Assembly: GCA_964404825.1 (NCBI GenBank)
Contig: CAYOLQ010000003.1
Span: 11,407-75,406 of the forward strand
DNA from: JACJXF01 sp964404825
GTDB lineage: Bacteria; Bacteroidota; Bacteroidia; Bacteroidales; GCA-2748055
Reading direction: 5' to 3'
DNA: 64,000 nucleotides
A model generated the notes under the pieces. It saw only the letters and a program-made list of their open reading frames with translations. It searched no databases and was not told the origin of the DNA. Made by a program: the position numbers and the translations under genes. How positions within the stretch are numbered: the first letter of the stretch is position 1; each line of letters begins with the position of its first letter. Below, one piece after another: positions 45,274 through 56,098 of the stretch.

Positions 45274-46190
45274 CAGAGCTGCGCAATAAGGTATCAGGGG
45301 TTGAGATTGGTATTATATGCGAGCTGTTTGGTAAAAGTAGGCAAGCCTACTACCAGCAGGCAAAGTATAATTACAAAGAAGTTGTTAAGGCCGATATTAT
45401 ATTGAAATTAGTGCAGAAACAGCGAAAATTAATGCCTCGAATTGGAGGTAGGAAGTTGTTATATTTGTTGAAAGAAACGTTACCGGAAGGAATGACTCTG
45501 GGCCGGGATGAGTTCTTTGATTTGCTTAGAGACAACCAGTTGTTAGTTAAACGACGGGTTTATAGAGTAAGAACGACGTATTCAAATCACTGGCTACATA
45601 AATATCCCAATCTGATAAAAGATTTCGTTCCCGATAAGGCTCACCGTTTGTGGGTAAGTGACATAACATATCTTGAAACTAGCCAGGGATTTATATATTT
45701 GTTTTTAATAACCGATGCCTATTCCAGGAAGATCGTGGGATGGAGTCTTGGAGATACATTAGAAGCAAAGCATGCTGTAACAGCTCTACGTATGGCTTTG
45801 CGACAGTTACCAGCTCATGTCACTGATATTTTCCATCATTAAGACAGGGGTGTTCAGTATTGTTCTGCCGAATATGTAAAAATATTACGCAAAAGGAATA
45901 TAAAAATCAGCATGACCGAGAATGGGGATCCTTTGGAGAACGCCATTGCTGAGCGGATTAATGGTGTTTTAAAGACCGAATGGATTAATAATTTAAGTCT
46001 GAGCGATAAACAACTCGCTGTAAAGGAAATCGATAAAATCATTAAAATATACAATATTAGTAGGCCTCACGGAAGTATTAATATGATGACACCTGAGAAT
46101 GCACATGTACATGAAGGCGTGCTAAAAAGACACTGGAAAAACTATTATAAAAAAACGCCATACTTGGTGGCTGAAGAAAAACGTCTATAA
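45252..46190 (+). pseudogene. IS3-family transposase OrfB, broken by a nonsense codon
   Basis: Read in the -1 frame after the slippery site. Contains the HTH_21-like start (LRNKVSGVEIGIICELFGKSRQAYY), then an rve integrase core with DDE residues: Asp in LWVSDITYLE, Asp in DRGVQY and Glu in NAIAERINGVLKTEW. At 45840-45842 TAA replaces the Ser codon of the usual HHSDRG motif, just before the second catalytic Asp. The frame then continues to a normal C-terminus (SRPHGSINMMTPENAH.. to 46190). A full-length enzyme cannot be made. Confidence 0.88.
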
Positions 46191-46239
46191 ATCTCTCTCC
46201 GTTTCATTCCGCTACGCTACATTACACGGAGAGAGATTT
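46189..46239 (+). terminator. Stem-loop at the end of the transposase gene
   Basis: The arms AAATCTCTCTCCGT (46189-46202) and ACGGAGAGAGATTT (46226-46239) are perfect 14-bp complements with a 23-nt loop, and the left arm overlaps the OrfB stop. Probably the transcription terminator of the IS. Confidence 0.65.
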
Positions 46240-46299
46240 AAAAACAATATAAAAATGAAAATGAATCATAAATGTGTAAACAAATTTTAGGACGAGTCA

Positions 46300-46694
46300 C
46301 TAACCAAAGACCTACCCCTTTACCTCGTCACTTCGTCACCTCGTTACTTTAATCTATTATAAATTCAGTTTTAACTTCACTTTCAATGATTTCATCAAAA
46401 TTCCTATATTTATTTAGATTTAATCTAGATAATACCTAGTTTTGGTTAGAATTAGATAAAAACCAGAAATCTTAAGATTAAAAAAACCGGTAATCCATCT
46501 CAAAACACTCCAATTATCTTTTTTAGGTTTTTATCCGGAAACAACTTAACTAAATCATTGCAAAAGGAAACTTAATACACATTGAAGGCATCTCAGGAAA
46601 ACAGGCCGATCGATACAAAATCAAAAATTTTTCGATAATCTATATTTCCTTATATTGCTATAGGTACTGAAAATGAACTAAATACATTTTTCAA
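46300..46694. other. 395-bp AT-rich intergenic region before the giant gene
   Basis: No ORF of substance. It begins with the inverted 8-bp repeat cluster at 46311-46350; the remainder is very AT-rich and must contain the promoter of the gene at 46695. No clear -33/-7 motif could be assigned. Confidence 0.5.
46311..46350 (-). repeat. Five 8-bp units, inverted relative to 41579-41634
   Basis: Read on the minus strand: AAAGTAAC, GAGGTGAC, GAAGTGAC, GAGGTAAA, GGGGTAGG. Same consensus (GRRGTRAC) as the cluster at 41579-41634, opposite orientation. Together they bracket the hydroxylase/IS island. Confidence 0.75.
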
Positions 46695-49600
46695 ATGAGA
46701 ACCTCTATCGTTTCGGTCATCATAATTTTTTTTCTTACTTCTCATTTTCAATCAGCATTTTCCCAGAATAATCCATTAAATGGCACTTATACCATTGGGC
46801 TTGGTGGTACTTATCCTACAATAAATGAAGCAGTTGATTCGCTCATTTCAAGAGGAATTAATGGTCCGGTAATTTTCAATATTAAAAATGGAGTTTATAA
46901 CGAACAAATAACCATTCCCGAAATTCAAGGAGCTTCTTCCAATTTCACCATTACCTTCCAGTCAGAAACGAATGACAGCACTCAGGTAAAAATTTTCTAC
47001 ATTAGTAATTATAACAACAATTTTGTAATTAAACTAAACGGTGCCGACCATCTTGTTTTCCGAAAACTGACAATAGAGTCTGGCAGCGAATACGGCCGTG
47101 TTTTTGTACTGGATAGCAGCTCCAACAATAATGAATTCAATTCAAATATTATTCGCCAACAGATCGATGAGAACTTCTGCAGATGGTGTGGCGACACAAA
47201 CGTTTTGATATATACATATGAGTACTTTGAAAATAATTACAATTTATTCAGAGGAAATCTTTTTGAAAATGGGAATTACGCATTTTATTATGGTAATTCG
47301 AATGGTACTATTATTGAAAAAAATTTATTTACAAATCAGATAATAACATCCTTATATGCTTATTCCCAGGATTCAATATTTATAAACAGTAATATATTTA
47401 ATTCAGAATCGGATTTTTATAATTTTTATGCCATTTACCTATCCGACTGTATTCATCTTATTGAAATCACTAAAAATAAAATATATGTCCCAAATGGTTC
47501 TAATGGCATGTACCTGTATTATTGTCATGCTTCAGATTCAAATTACAGTTTAATTGCCAATAATTTTGTATCGGTTCACGGAAATTCAGGAGAAGGATCT
47601 TTAACTGGTATACGTCTGTATTACTGCTCTTACATCGATATTGTTAACAACAATGTTTTTCTTAATCCTACGGAGCAATACAACAGTAAAGCCTTACACG
47701 TTAATTACAGTGAACAAATCAATATAAAGAATAACATTCTGAATAATGCAAGTGGTGGAGTTGCAGTTTATATCGAAGGGTCTGTTATAGAATCCTCAGA
47801 TAATAATAACTTTTATTCCCCTGGAGAAAACCTCGGCTATTGGGAAAATTATTTTAACTCTTTACCTGATCTTCAACTACAAACAGGGATGGACCTTTCC
47901 TCTGTTTCTTCTAATCCTTATTATTTCGCCAACAATGACTTACATGTAAGTGATGCCGGGTTAAACGGCAAAGGAAGTCCACATTCAAGAGTAACACATG
48001 ATATTGACGGGGAAATACGCGATCTGAATTTTCCTGATATAGGTGCTGACGAATTTACCCCACCTGCTACTGATGCAGGTGTTCGTTCTATTGACAATCC
48101 TCAAAAACCATTTGTCAGCGGAACAGAAAGTGTATCGGTAACAATTAAAAACTTCGGAACAAATCCCTTAACAAGTGCAATTATAAGCTGGTCTGTAAAC
48201 GGGGTAAGTCAACCCAATGTAAACTGGACTGGTAATATTGCTTCGGGAGGAACCGGACAAGTAACTATCGGAAATTTTACTTTTGAGCGTAACGAAATTT
48301 ATAATATAACAAGCTGGACATCTATGCCAAACGGCATTACAGATAATTTCAGACATAATGATACAATTAAATCTTCCGCACTTATTGCTTCTTTATCCGG
48401 AGTTTATACTATTGGAGGTATTGATCCTGATTTTCCAGGGTTCCAGCTTGCAATTAATGCGATGTCTGAATTGGGTCTATATGGTCCCGTAACATTCAAA
48501 GTAAGAAACGGCACTTATAATGAACAAATATATTTAGCCCCGGAAATTGGCTCATCAGAACAAGCAGTGGTGACATTTGAATCGGAATCGGGTGATAGCA
48601 CTTCGGTAATACTGGAGTATAGCAACACATATGAATACAATAATTATATCATCTTATTTTACGGTGCAGATTATATAACTTTTAATAAGATAACAATTAA
48701 TGCCCTGAATTCATATTATGGCAGGCTGATTGATTTCAGAAACAACTCAGACCATAATACTATTAAGAACTGCGTTATCAGAGGATTATCAACCTATGGT
48801 TCAAGTGAATACCGGGCAAACATATACTCTTCGGGATCACATGATGAGTATAATAGCTTTACGAATAACCATATTATTAACGGAAGTTATGGTATCCTTT
48901 ACTCAGGGACAGGAATATCCCATGAACGAGGTACCAGAATTGAGAATAATATTTTCGAAAATCAGGCTAACTATGGAATAAGAGTTATTTATCAGGACTC
49001 CATAATTATTCAGAACAACATAATTAATTCACTTACGGATTATTCTGAATTCTATGGAGTTTCGGTAAGAGGCTGTATAAACCAGATCCAGATTAATAAA
49101 AATAAAATCCATATTCCTCATGGGGGAATCGGAATAGACCTTAATTATTCCAACAGAACCAGTAATGATCGGAGTTTAATTTCAAATAATTTTGTTTCTG
49201 TTGGCGGAGGAGGTTATGGTAGAGGTATACAAATTTCCTATGCTGAGTATCTAAAAATCTATAATAATAACATTCATATCCTGAACACAGCAAACAGCGG
49301 CAGCAGGGCATTGGATATTTCAGGGGAGATTGCAGGAAGCCTTGATGTAAAAAACAACATACTGGCAAATAGTGCCGGAGGTTACAGTTATTTTGTTTCT
49401 AGTCCGACGATTATAAATTCTTCAGATAATAACAATTTATACACTACCGGGGAGTTCATTGGTTATTGGTCATCTAATATTTCAAATCTGGATCAATTAA
49501 AAACCACCAGCGGAAAAGATTTACTATCTGTTTCTGTTGACCCCCATTTTGTTTCCCCCACCGATTTACATGTACTGGATGCAGGTGTAAACGGTAAAGG

Positions 49601-52600
49601 AAGTCCTCTGATGGAAATCTCTCATGATATCGACGGCCAGGCAAGAAATCAAACTCATCCCGATATAGGCGCCGATGAATTTAGTCCCTTCCCTCTGGAT
49701 GCCGGAATGTTCGCTATTGAAGAACCCCGGATGCCTTTTACTTCAGGAAATAGGCAGGTCGTAGTAATAATTAAAAATTTCGGGGGAGATACACTAAAGT
49801 CTGTAGCTCTTGACTGGAAAATTAATGATGTATCTCAGACCAGATACAACTGGACAGGATCGTTGGTTTCAGGGGATACTGTACGGATAAATATCGGTAA
49901 CTATACGTTTAATATTCAGAACAAATACGCAATTGAATGCTGGACCACATTACCAAACGGGCAAGCTGATTTAACCAATGAGAATGATACAATTCTATCA
50001 AATGACCTTTATGCAGGATTAAACGGCAGCTATACCATTGGCGGTACAACACCCGATTTCCAGACTTTTACAGATGCAATAAACACACTAAATACAGGCG
50101 GAATCATTGGACCGGTTACCTTTAAAATAAGACCAGGCACATACTCTGAGCAGATTTCAATACCTGCAATATCCGGTTCAGAAATTAATTCCCCAATCAC
50201 ATTTGAGTCGGAATCCGGAGACAGTACTTCTGTTGTATTAACATATTCCTCCGATTACTCCAAAAATTATACACTGCAACTGTTAGGAGCTAAATATCTA
50301 ATTTTCAACAAACTGACTATACTTGCAGAAAACATTAATTATGGAAATGTTATTGATATAAGCAACCAGTCACATTCGAATACTATATCAAATAGCATTA
50401 TCCGAAGTGCTTCCATCAATTCCATAATTATAAATTCCACAGACATTTATGGAAATGATTATATAAGGATTATAAATAATAAGATAATCAATGGATCATA
50501 TGGGATTTATTCTGGTAATCGCTCAAAATACATCTCAATAATTAACAATACTTTAGAAAACCAGAATAATGCCGGAATCTATGTAAACTATCAGGATACA
50601 CTGATTATTCAAAAGAATATTATTACAACTAATTCGGGCAGTGCTTCCTATTCTGCAATTCGCTGTAGTTCCACGACCCGGAAATTACTAATTGAAAAGA
50701 ACCGTATTTCCTTAGCTAACGGAGGTCATGGAATCCAGCTATATTCCTGCAATTGTCCCTCACAATTTCCTGGAATTATATCAAATAATTTCATTAGTAT
50801 CGGAGGTACAGGGTATACCACAGGTATAAATATTTACAGTTCCAGAAATCAGAATATTTCTCATAACAGCGTTAATATTACCAGTACAAATGCAAACGGA
50901 CGTGCATTTAATATTTCAGATAACTACACCTACGCTTTAAATGTAGATTTACGGAACAATATACTTTGTAATACTGGTGGTGGATTTGCACTTTACACAT
51001 CATTAGAAAACTACCTCAATATTTCTGATTATAACGATTTATTCACCACCGGGCCAAATCTGGCATTTTGGAAAACAAATAAAGCAAATTTGTCGGAATT
51101 GAGGCTTGCAAGTAACAAGGACCTACATTCCATTTCTATAAATCCTCAGTTTTTATCCCCCACTGATCTTCATGTTCAGGAAACATCATTGAATAATGCG
51201 GGAATACCAATATCTGCAATTACTGATGATATTGACGGCGAGGATCGCGATCTTCAATTCCCGGATATTGGAGCTGATGAATTTTTAAATGCAACCCACG
51301 ACATCGGAATTATGTCAGTAATGCCTGCTACAGCCTGTCTTCTTTCGGATAATGAAACAGTAACTGTATCTGTAAAAAACATCGGAGCATTTACGGAAAC
51401 CGGCTTTAATATTTCATATATACTTGACAATAATGAACCCGTAACCGAAAATATTTCACAGGTAATTCCTGTGGGAGGATCGCTGGAATATTCATTTAGT
51501 AAAAAAGCTAATCTGTCCGGCCTGAAGAACTATAAACTGAAAGCCTACACAGCTTTGCCAGGTGATAAATTTCCGGTTAATGATACAATATCCGTTCTTA
51601 TTTCTAATATGCCTAAACTGGAAATAAAACTTACAAATGATACGCTAATCTGCGCAGGTACATTTTTTAATCTTAAAGCTTCAGGAGCCGATTCTTACCT
51701 TTGGAGCACAGGACAAACCACTCCTTCCATTACAATATTGCCATCGAATACCTCTACTTATACAGTAACTGCAAAAAATAGGTATAATTGTGAAGATACC
51801 GATACGGTAACCGTGCAGATAAACCCCTACCCTCCTGTTCCGGTAATCAGTGCATCGGGTCCACTAACCTTCTGCAATGATAGTGTTGTTGTACTAACAT
51901 CGAGTATTGCAGATAACTTGACCTGGTCGACTCTGGAGAAAACTGCTTCAATTATTGTCAAATCAAGCGGGGTATATTTTGTGAAATACACTGATCCTAT
52001 AGGATGTACTTCAATATCCTCATATGTTAAAGTAACAAGGGAGCTTCCACCAGGCATTAGCCCAGCTGATACAACAGTATGTTTATCGGAACCAATCCCA
52101 TTAAATGTAACCAATGCAACCGCTTATTTATGGTCTACGGGAGCTGTTACACAAACCATTATTGTAAATCCCGTTGTAACATCAACTTATAATGTTACGG
52201 CAACCACCGCTCTTGGATGCGAGGTAAACCTTACCAGCACCATTAATGTCAGACCTTCAAAAACACCTTCGCAGGTAAGCATGATGATTCCTGCTGACGG
52301 AACAAATGAACTCTCATTACCGCTTGGTTTATCCTGGATGCCATCGGATAATGCAAGCAATTACGACTTGTTTATCTGGCCATCTGACGAACCGAAACCT
52401 CAGGATGCATTTGCGTCGAATTTAACTGTAATACGTACCGACTTCGAACATTCTTTCCCGGAATACGGCAAAACCTATAACTGGCAAGTTGTATCGAAGT
52501 ATTTCGGTTGTGAATCAACCCCGGGTCCTGTACAAACATTTTCTATGAGACAGTTGCCCGATTTGGTAATAACAAATGTACAAATCCCCCAGAACGCATT

Positions 52601-55600
52601 TACCGGGCAGGAAATAGAGGTAACATGGGAGGTAAAAAACCAGGGATTGGGAAATACAGCCAACCTTACATGGTCGGATCACCTGAGCATGTCATTGGAT
52701 AGCATCTCACCCGACGATTTTCATTCACTGGGGTATGTAAGTAATCAGACCTATCTTGAGCCCGGACAGTCTTATTCCAAAAAAGCAAGTTTCAGACTTC
52801 CTCAGTATAAGGATGGTATATTCAGTATATTTTCATTTGCCGACCGCAATCTTCAGATACTTGAAACAAATGATGACAATAATTTCGGAGGAAGTAATAG
52901 TCCGATAGTTGTAAAACTAGCCCCCACCCCGGATTTGTTCGTCAGCGAAGTGATTACCCCTTCCGATTTCTTTTCAGAAGACACCATACACATCAGCTGG
53001 AGAGTTAAAAACGACGGTATATGGCGTACTGAAACCGGCAATTGGTATGACAGGGTTTACTTTTCAAGTGATTATAATTTATCAAAAAGACATTTCCTGG
53101 GCGATTTCCTTCATTCCGGAGATACCCTCCGACCCGGTGAAAGCTACTTAACTACAAAGCCTGTTGTAATCCCTGAAGGTGTTTTTGGCAGGTATTACTT
53201 CTATATTGAAACCGATGTATATAATTATGTGCAGGAACACGCATTTGACGGAAACAACCTTACCCAAAGTGATTCCACCAATGTGATTCTCCGACCACCG
53301 GCAGATTTGGTAGTTTCTGAAATAAGTATCCCCAAAAACGCCACAAATATTGAAACGGTCAATATCAGCTGGAACGTTATCAACATCGGGAATTCCAGTC
53401 CTACAGATTTTAACTGGATGGATGTTGTTTATCTGAGTAAATCGCCCACGTTTAAATCCGGGAATTTATACCACTTCCCGTTTTACCGTTCAGCTGCAGG
53501 TGGGATCCCTTTAAATATGGAATATTTCAATACTGAAAAAATCAAAATCCCAAATGATATTGAACCCGGAGATTACTATGTTTATATAAAGACAGATAAC
53601 GGCAATCAGGTATTCGAATATATTTTCAAAGAAAATAATCTCCTTCGAAGCGATACAACCATTCGGATTTCCATCGCACCATGGCCGGATTTGATTGTGT
53701 CGGAAATATCTCAACCTGACAGTGCAGGCGCAGGTTCAACAATTCCTTTCAGATATAAAGTCAGAAATAAAGGTACAGCTTCTGCAAAGGGAGGCTGGAC
53801 TGATAGAATCTACATTTCAGGTGTTGAAATGAATACCTTCCTGAAAGAAATAAAAAGATATGATAAACTGGATCCCGATTCTACATATTCTATTGTAACG
53901 AACCTTGTTTTACCCTCAGGATTTTATCAGGGAAGCGGGACTTATAAGGTTTTTGTTTCAACAGATACGAGCAGTTCGGTTTACGAACACATCAATGAGA
54001 AAAATAACCAGCTTTCATCAGAAATATTCATTACCCCTTCCGACCTGCTTGTTTCAGGATCATCTGTTGTGCCAACTATTTTATCAGGTACCACAACAAA
54101 CATAGGATGGACAGTGAACAATGCGGGTGTAAACAATACCCCTGCCAAAGAATGGTACGACAAAGTGGAATTGGTAGACAGCCTTAACAACTCTCTCACC
54201 CGGGGTGGCATGAATATTTATGGCAAATACGGTCCCTTAAAAGCCGGGGAATCTTATTCCTTACAGACCCAATTATTAATACCCGAAGGTATTTCCGGAA
54301 ACTATTTTGTAAAAATTTCCACTGATTTCCTAAATAATAACAAGGAAAGATCCACTGCTAATAACACAGTATTAATTCCTGTTAAAATAAACCTGCGGCA
54401 GCCATCCGATTTAATTATTAATTCATTTACTTCTCCTGAAACAGGTATTGCAGGACAACCTGTTTCATTCAGCTGGGTGGTTAAAAATGCGGGAACCGGG
54501 ATAACCTTCGCTCCCCAATGGAATGATTGTCTGTTTCTTTCAAAAGATACAATAATAGACCAAAGCGATGTCATTTTAGGATACTTCTCAAGGATGGGTG
54601 GTTTAAATGCAAATGGCACATATAACAAGCTGGAGCAAATATTTTTACCCATAACTAAAGTTGGTAATTATTACGTAATTGTTAAGACTGATTTCCTTTC
54701 GTTTGATAGTCCATACGGTGCTGAATTCGAATTTAATGCAGAAACGAATAACTATCATTATTCTCTTCTTACCATAAATCTTGCACCGCCTTCGGATCTT
54801 GTTGTTACAAACATATCGGCTCCTGCAAATGCAATTGCCGGTGAACCTTTAACAATCGGATGGACAATTAAAAACCTGGGACCGAACAATGCAAAAGGAT
54901 TTCTTTCGGATATGGTATATCTCTCCACAGATACCAACTGGGATATCAAAGATCCCTTATTCGGGGAAAAGCCTGTTCAGATTGATTTGGATCCGAATGA
55001 AGTAGCCACTTTCAGCATGACAGCCGATGTAACGGGAACCTCTGTGGGCACCTATCATGTTGTGGTTCGCACTGATAATAAAAACAATATTAATGAGGTC
55101 AATAACTTCAATAATACGCTATCATCCACATCAACCATCAAGGTAGAAGTCCCACTGTTAACGATCAATGAAACAGTGGAAAGGACAATTCCGAACAATA
55201 AGGGAATATATTTCAGGATTGAAGTTCCCGATTCATTAGTAGATGAGACTCTGCTTGTAAGTCTGCAAGGAGATACTATTGCAGGAAACAACGAATTATT
55301 CATAAGTTTTGACAGGGTACCTGACAGGTCAGACTTTGACTTTAATTCCAGGATTCCATTTTATGGAAACCAGGAATTAATTGTGCCAAGTCTGCAGAAA
55401 GGCACATACTATCTGCTTGTATATGGAACGCTTACTGCCGGAACTAATCAGGATATTTCTGTCCTTGCCTCTATAATAAACTTCCAGGTTCGTAAACTGG
55501 ATGCAAATAAGGGTGGAAATAAAGGTAAAGTAACAACCGAAATGTATGGGGCCAAATTTACATCAGACATGGCTGTGATACTTCGGAATCCAATGCATGT

Positions 55601-56069
55601 TATCGAAAGAGACACCCTGATTTTTGTGAATGCTACGAAAGCATTCGTGAGTTTTAACCTTACAGGTGCTCCTCTGGGATTTTATGATGTAATTGCGATC
55701 AATGCAAAGGGTGATTCAACTGTTTTCGTAAATGGATTTGAAGTTGTTGAAAGTTCACCTTTTGGTCTTGTTACATCAGTAAAAGCTCCTGGCAGGCTCC
55801 GTATTTTTACTTCCACAACCATAGCAGTTCAGTATGCAAATGATGGGAATATTGATATACCTGTTCCGGGATTCAAACTTATATCTGAAGATAAATTACC
55901 AATTGCATTTACAAGGAAAGATTTGGAAAAAGGTCAGACCGAGCTTGAGTTTGAGTTACGCGAATTAAACGGTCCCCAGCATATTCTGAGACCTGGTGCT
56001 GTTAATACCCTTTATATCTGGGTTAATGCAGGTAGCGAAACAATTTCAGCACGTTTCAGATTTGAATAG
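46695..56069 (+). CDS. Giant secreted protein: three beta-helix blocks, Ig-like region, seven CARDB repeats
   Basis: 3124 residues with a signal peptide (to about residue 24, SAFSQ). Three homologous parallel beta-helix blocks (about 30-455, 565-1000, 1110-1530) each open with a GxYTIGG..PxFxxxxxAI..L motif followed by GPVxFxxxxGxYxEQI, and close with DIDGExRDxxFPDIGADEF. CARDB-like linkers follow each block. Next are Ig-like domains with WSTG motifs, then seven CARDB repeats (each opening xxPDLxVxxxxxP). The end is a pre-peptidase-type domain (GIYFRIEVPDSL..). No type A T9SS tail is visible; it ends SARFRFE. Probable surface or secreted adhesin or polysaccharide-binding protein (inference). 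First of four tandem genes. Confidence 0.88.
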   Translation: MRTSIVSVIIIFFLTSHFQSAFSQNNPLNGTYTIGLGGTYPTINEAVDSLISRGINGPVIFNIKNGVYNEQITIPEIQGASSNFTITFQSETNDSTQVKIFYISNYNNNFVIKLNGADHLVFRKLTIESGSEYGRVFVLDSSSNNNEFNSNIIRQQIDENFCRWCGDTNVLIYTYEYFENNYNLFRGNLFENGNYAFYYGNSNGTIIEKNLFTNQIITSLYAYSQDSIFINSNIFNSESDFYNFYAIYLSDCIHLIEITKNKIYVPNGSNGMYLYYCHASDSNYSLIANNFVSVHGNSGEGSLTGIRLYYCSYIDIVNNNVFLNPTEQYNSKALHVNYSEQINIKNNILNNASGGVAVYIEGSVIESSDNNNFYSPGENLGYWENYFNSLPDLQLQTGMDLSSVSSNPYYFANNDLHVSDAGLNGKGSPHSRVTHDIDGEIRDLNFPDIGADEFTPPATDAGVRSIDNPQKPFVSGTESVSVTIKNFGTNPLTSAIISWSVNGVSQPNVNWTGNIASGGTGQVTIGNFTFERNEIYNITSWTSMPNGITDNFRHNDTIKSSALIASLSGVYTIGGIDPDFPGFQLAINAMSELGLYGPVTFKVRNGTYNEQIYLAPEIGSSEQAVVTFESESGDSTSVILEYSNTYEYNNYIILFYGADYITFNKITINALNSYYGRLIDFRNNSDHNTIKNCVIRGLSTYGSSEYRANIYSSGSHDEYNSFTNNHIINGSYGILYSGTGISHERGTRIENNIFENQANYGIRVIYQDSIIIQNNIINSLTDYSEFYGVSVRGCINQIQINKNKIHIPHGGIGIDLNYSNRTSNDRSLISNNFVSVGGGGYGRGIQISYAEYLKIYNNNIHILNTANSGSRALDISGEIAGSLDVKNNILANSAGGYSYFVSSPTIINSSDNNNLYTTGEFIGYWSSNISNLDQLKTTSGKDLLSVSVDPHFVSPTDLHVLDAGVNGKGSPLMEISHDIDGQARNQTHPDIGADEFSPFPLDAGMFAIEEPRMPFTSGNRQVVVIIKNFGGDTLKSVALDWKINDVSQTRYNWTGSLVSGDTVRINIGNYTFNIQNKYAIECWTTLPNGQADLTNENDTILSNDLYAGLNGSYTIGGTTPDFQTFTDAINTLNTGGIIGPVTFKIRPGTYSEQISIPAISGSEINSPITFESESGDSTSVVLTYSSDYSKNYTLQLLGAKYLIFNKLTILAENINYGNVIDISNQSHSNTISNSIIRSASINSIIINSTDIYGNDYIRIINNKIINGSYGIYSGNRSKYISIINNTLENQNNAGIYVNYQDTLIIQKNIITTNSGSASYSAIRCSSTTRKLLIEKNRISLANGGHGIQLYSCNCPSQFPGIISNNFISIGGTGYTTGINIYSSRNQNISHNSVNITSTNANGRAFNISDNYTYALNVDLRNNILCNTGGGFALYTSLENYLNISDYNDLFTTGPNLAFWKTNKANLSELRLASNKDLHSISINPQFLSPTDLHVQETSLNNAGIPISAITDDIDGEDRDLQFPDIGADEFLNATHDIGIMSVMPATACLLSDNETVTVSVKNIGAFTETGFNISYILDNNEPVTENISQVIPVGGSLEYSFSKKANLSGLKNYKLKAYTALPGDKFPVNDTISVLISNMPKLEIKLTNDTLICAGTFFNLKASGADSYLWSTGQTTPSITILPSNTSTYTVTAKNRYNCEDTDTVTVQINPYPPVPVISASGPLTFCNDSVVVLTSSIADNLTWSTLEKTASIIVKSSGVYFVKYTDPIGCTSISSYVKVTRELPPGISPADTTVCLSEPIPLNVTNATAYLWSTGAVTQTIIVNPVVTSTYNVTATTALGCEVNLTSTINVRPSKTPSQVSMMIPADGTNELSLPLGLSWMPSDNASNYDLFIWPSDEPKPQDAFASNLTVIRTDFEHSFPEYGKTYNWQVVSKYFGCESTPGPVQTFSMRQLPDLVITNVQIPQNAFTGQEIEVTWEVKNQGLGNTANLTWSDHLSMSLDSISPDDFHSLGYVSNQTYLEPGQSYSKKASFRLPQYKDGIFSIFSFADRNLQILETNDDNNFGGSNSPIVVKLAPTPDLFVSEVITPSDFFSEDTIHISWRVKNDGIWRTETGNWYDRVYFSSDYNLSKRHFLGDFLHSGDTLRPGESYLTTKPVVIPEGVFGRYYFYIETDVYNYVQEHAFDGNNLTQSDSTNVILRPPADLVVSEISIPKNATNIETVNISWNVINIGNSSPTDFNWMDVVYLSKSPTFKSGNLYHFPFYRSAAGGIPLNMEYFNTEKIKIPNDIEPGDYYVYIKTDNGNQVFEYIFKENNLLRSDTTIRISIAPWPDLIVSEISQPDSAGAGSTIPFRYKVRNKGTASAKGGWTDRIYISGVEMNTFLKEIKRYDKLDPDSTYSIVTNLVLPSGFYQGSGTYKVFVSTDTSSSVYEHINEKNNQLSSEIFITPSDLLVSGSSVVPTILSGTTTNIGWTVNNAGVNNTPAKEWYDKVELVDSLNNSLTRGGMNIYGKYGPLKAGESYSLQTQLLIPEGISGNYFVKISTDFLNNNKERSTANNTVLIPVKINLRQPSDLIINSFTSPETGIAGQPVSFSWVVKNAGTGITFAPQWNDCLFLSKDTIIDQSDVILGYFSRMGGLNANGTYNKLEQIFLPITKVGNYYVIVKTDFLSFDSPYGAEFEFNAETNNYHYSLLTINLAPPSDLVVTNISAPANAIAGEPLTIGWTIKNLGPNNAKGFLSDMVYLSTDTNWDIKDPLFGEKPVQIDLDPNEVATFSMTADVTGTSVGTYHVVVRTDNKNNINEVNNFNNTLSSTSTIKVEVPLLTINETVERTIPNNKGIYFRIEVPDSLVDETLLVSLQGDTIAGNNELFISFDRVPDRSDFDFNSRIPFYGNQELIVPSLQKGTYYLLVYGTLTAGTNQDISVLASIINFQVRKLDANKGGNKGKVTTEMYGAKFTSDMAVILRNPMHVIERDTLIFVNATKAFVSFNLTGAPLGFYDVIAINAKGDSTVFVNGFEVVESSPFGLVTSVKAPGRLRIFTSTTIAVQYANDGNIDIPVPGFKLISEDKLPIAFTRKDLEKGQTELEFELRELNGPQHILRPGAVNTLYIWVNAGSETISARFRFE

Positions 56070-56098
56070 TTTATGATAAATGTTAATAATAAATATTT

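Larger units (their letters stand above)
44852..46299 (+). mobile_element. IS3-family insertion sequence, transposase inactivated
   Basis: 1448 bp. The ends are imperfect 25-bp inverted repeats (left 44852-44876 starting TGTCTTGTCGTGAAATAGG; right 46275-46299), about 18 of 25 matching, with the TG..CA termini usual for IS3. It holds orfA, a -1 frameshift site and orfB. No target duplication is evident: left flank ends ATGG, right flank begins CTAA. This suggests rearrangement after insertion. The orfB nonsense codon should make it non-autonomous. Confidence 0.88.

Noticed and set aside
44848..46303. Target-site duplication flanking the IS
   Set aside because: Left flank ATGG and right flank CTAA do not match at 3 or 4 bp.
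48168..55303. Several 60-116-codon minus-strand ORFs within the giant gene
   Set aside because: All are antisense shadows of a continuous 3124-codon reading frame with clear repeat domains.
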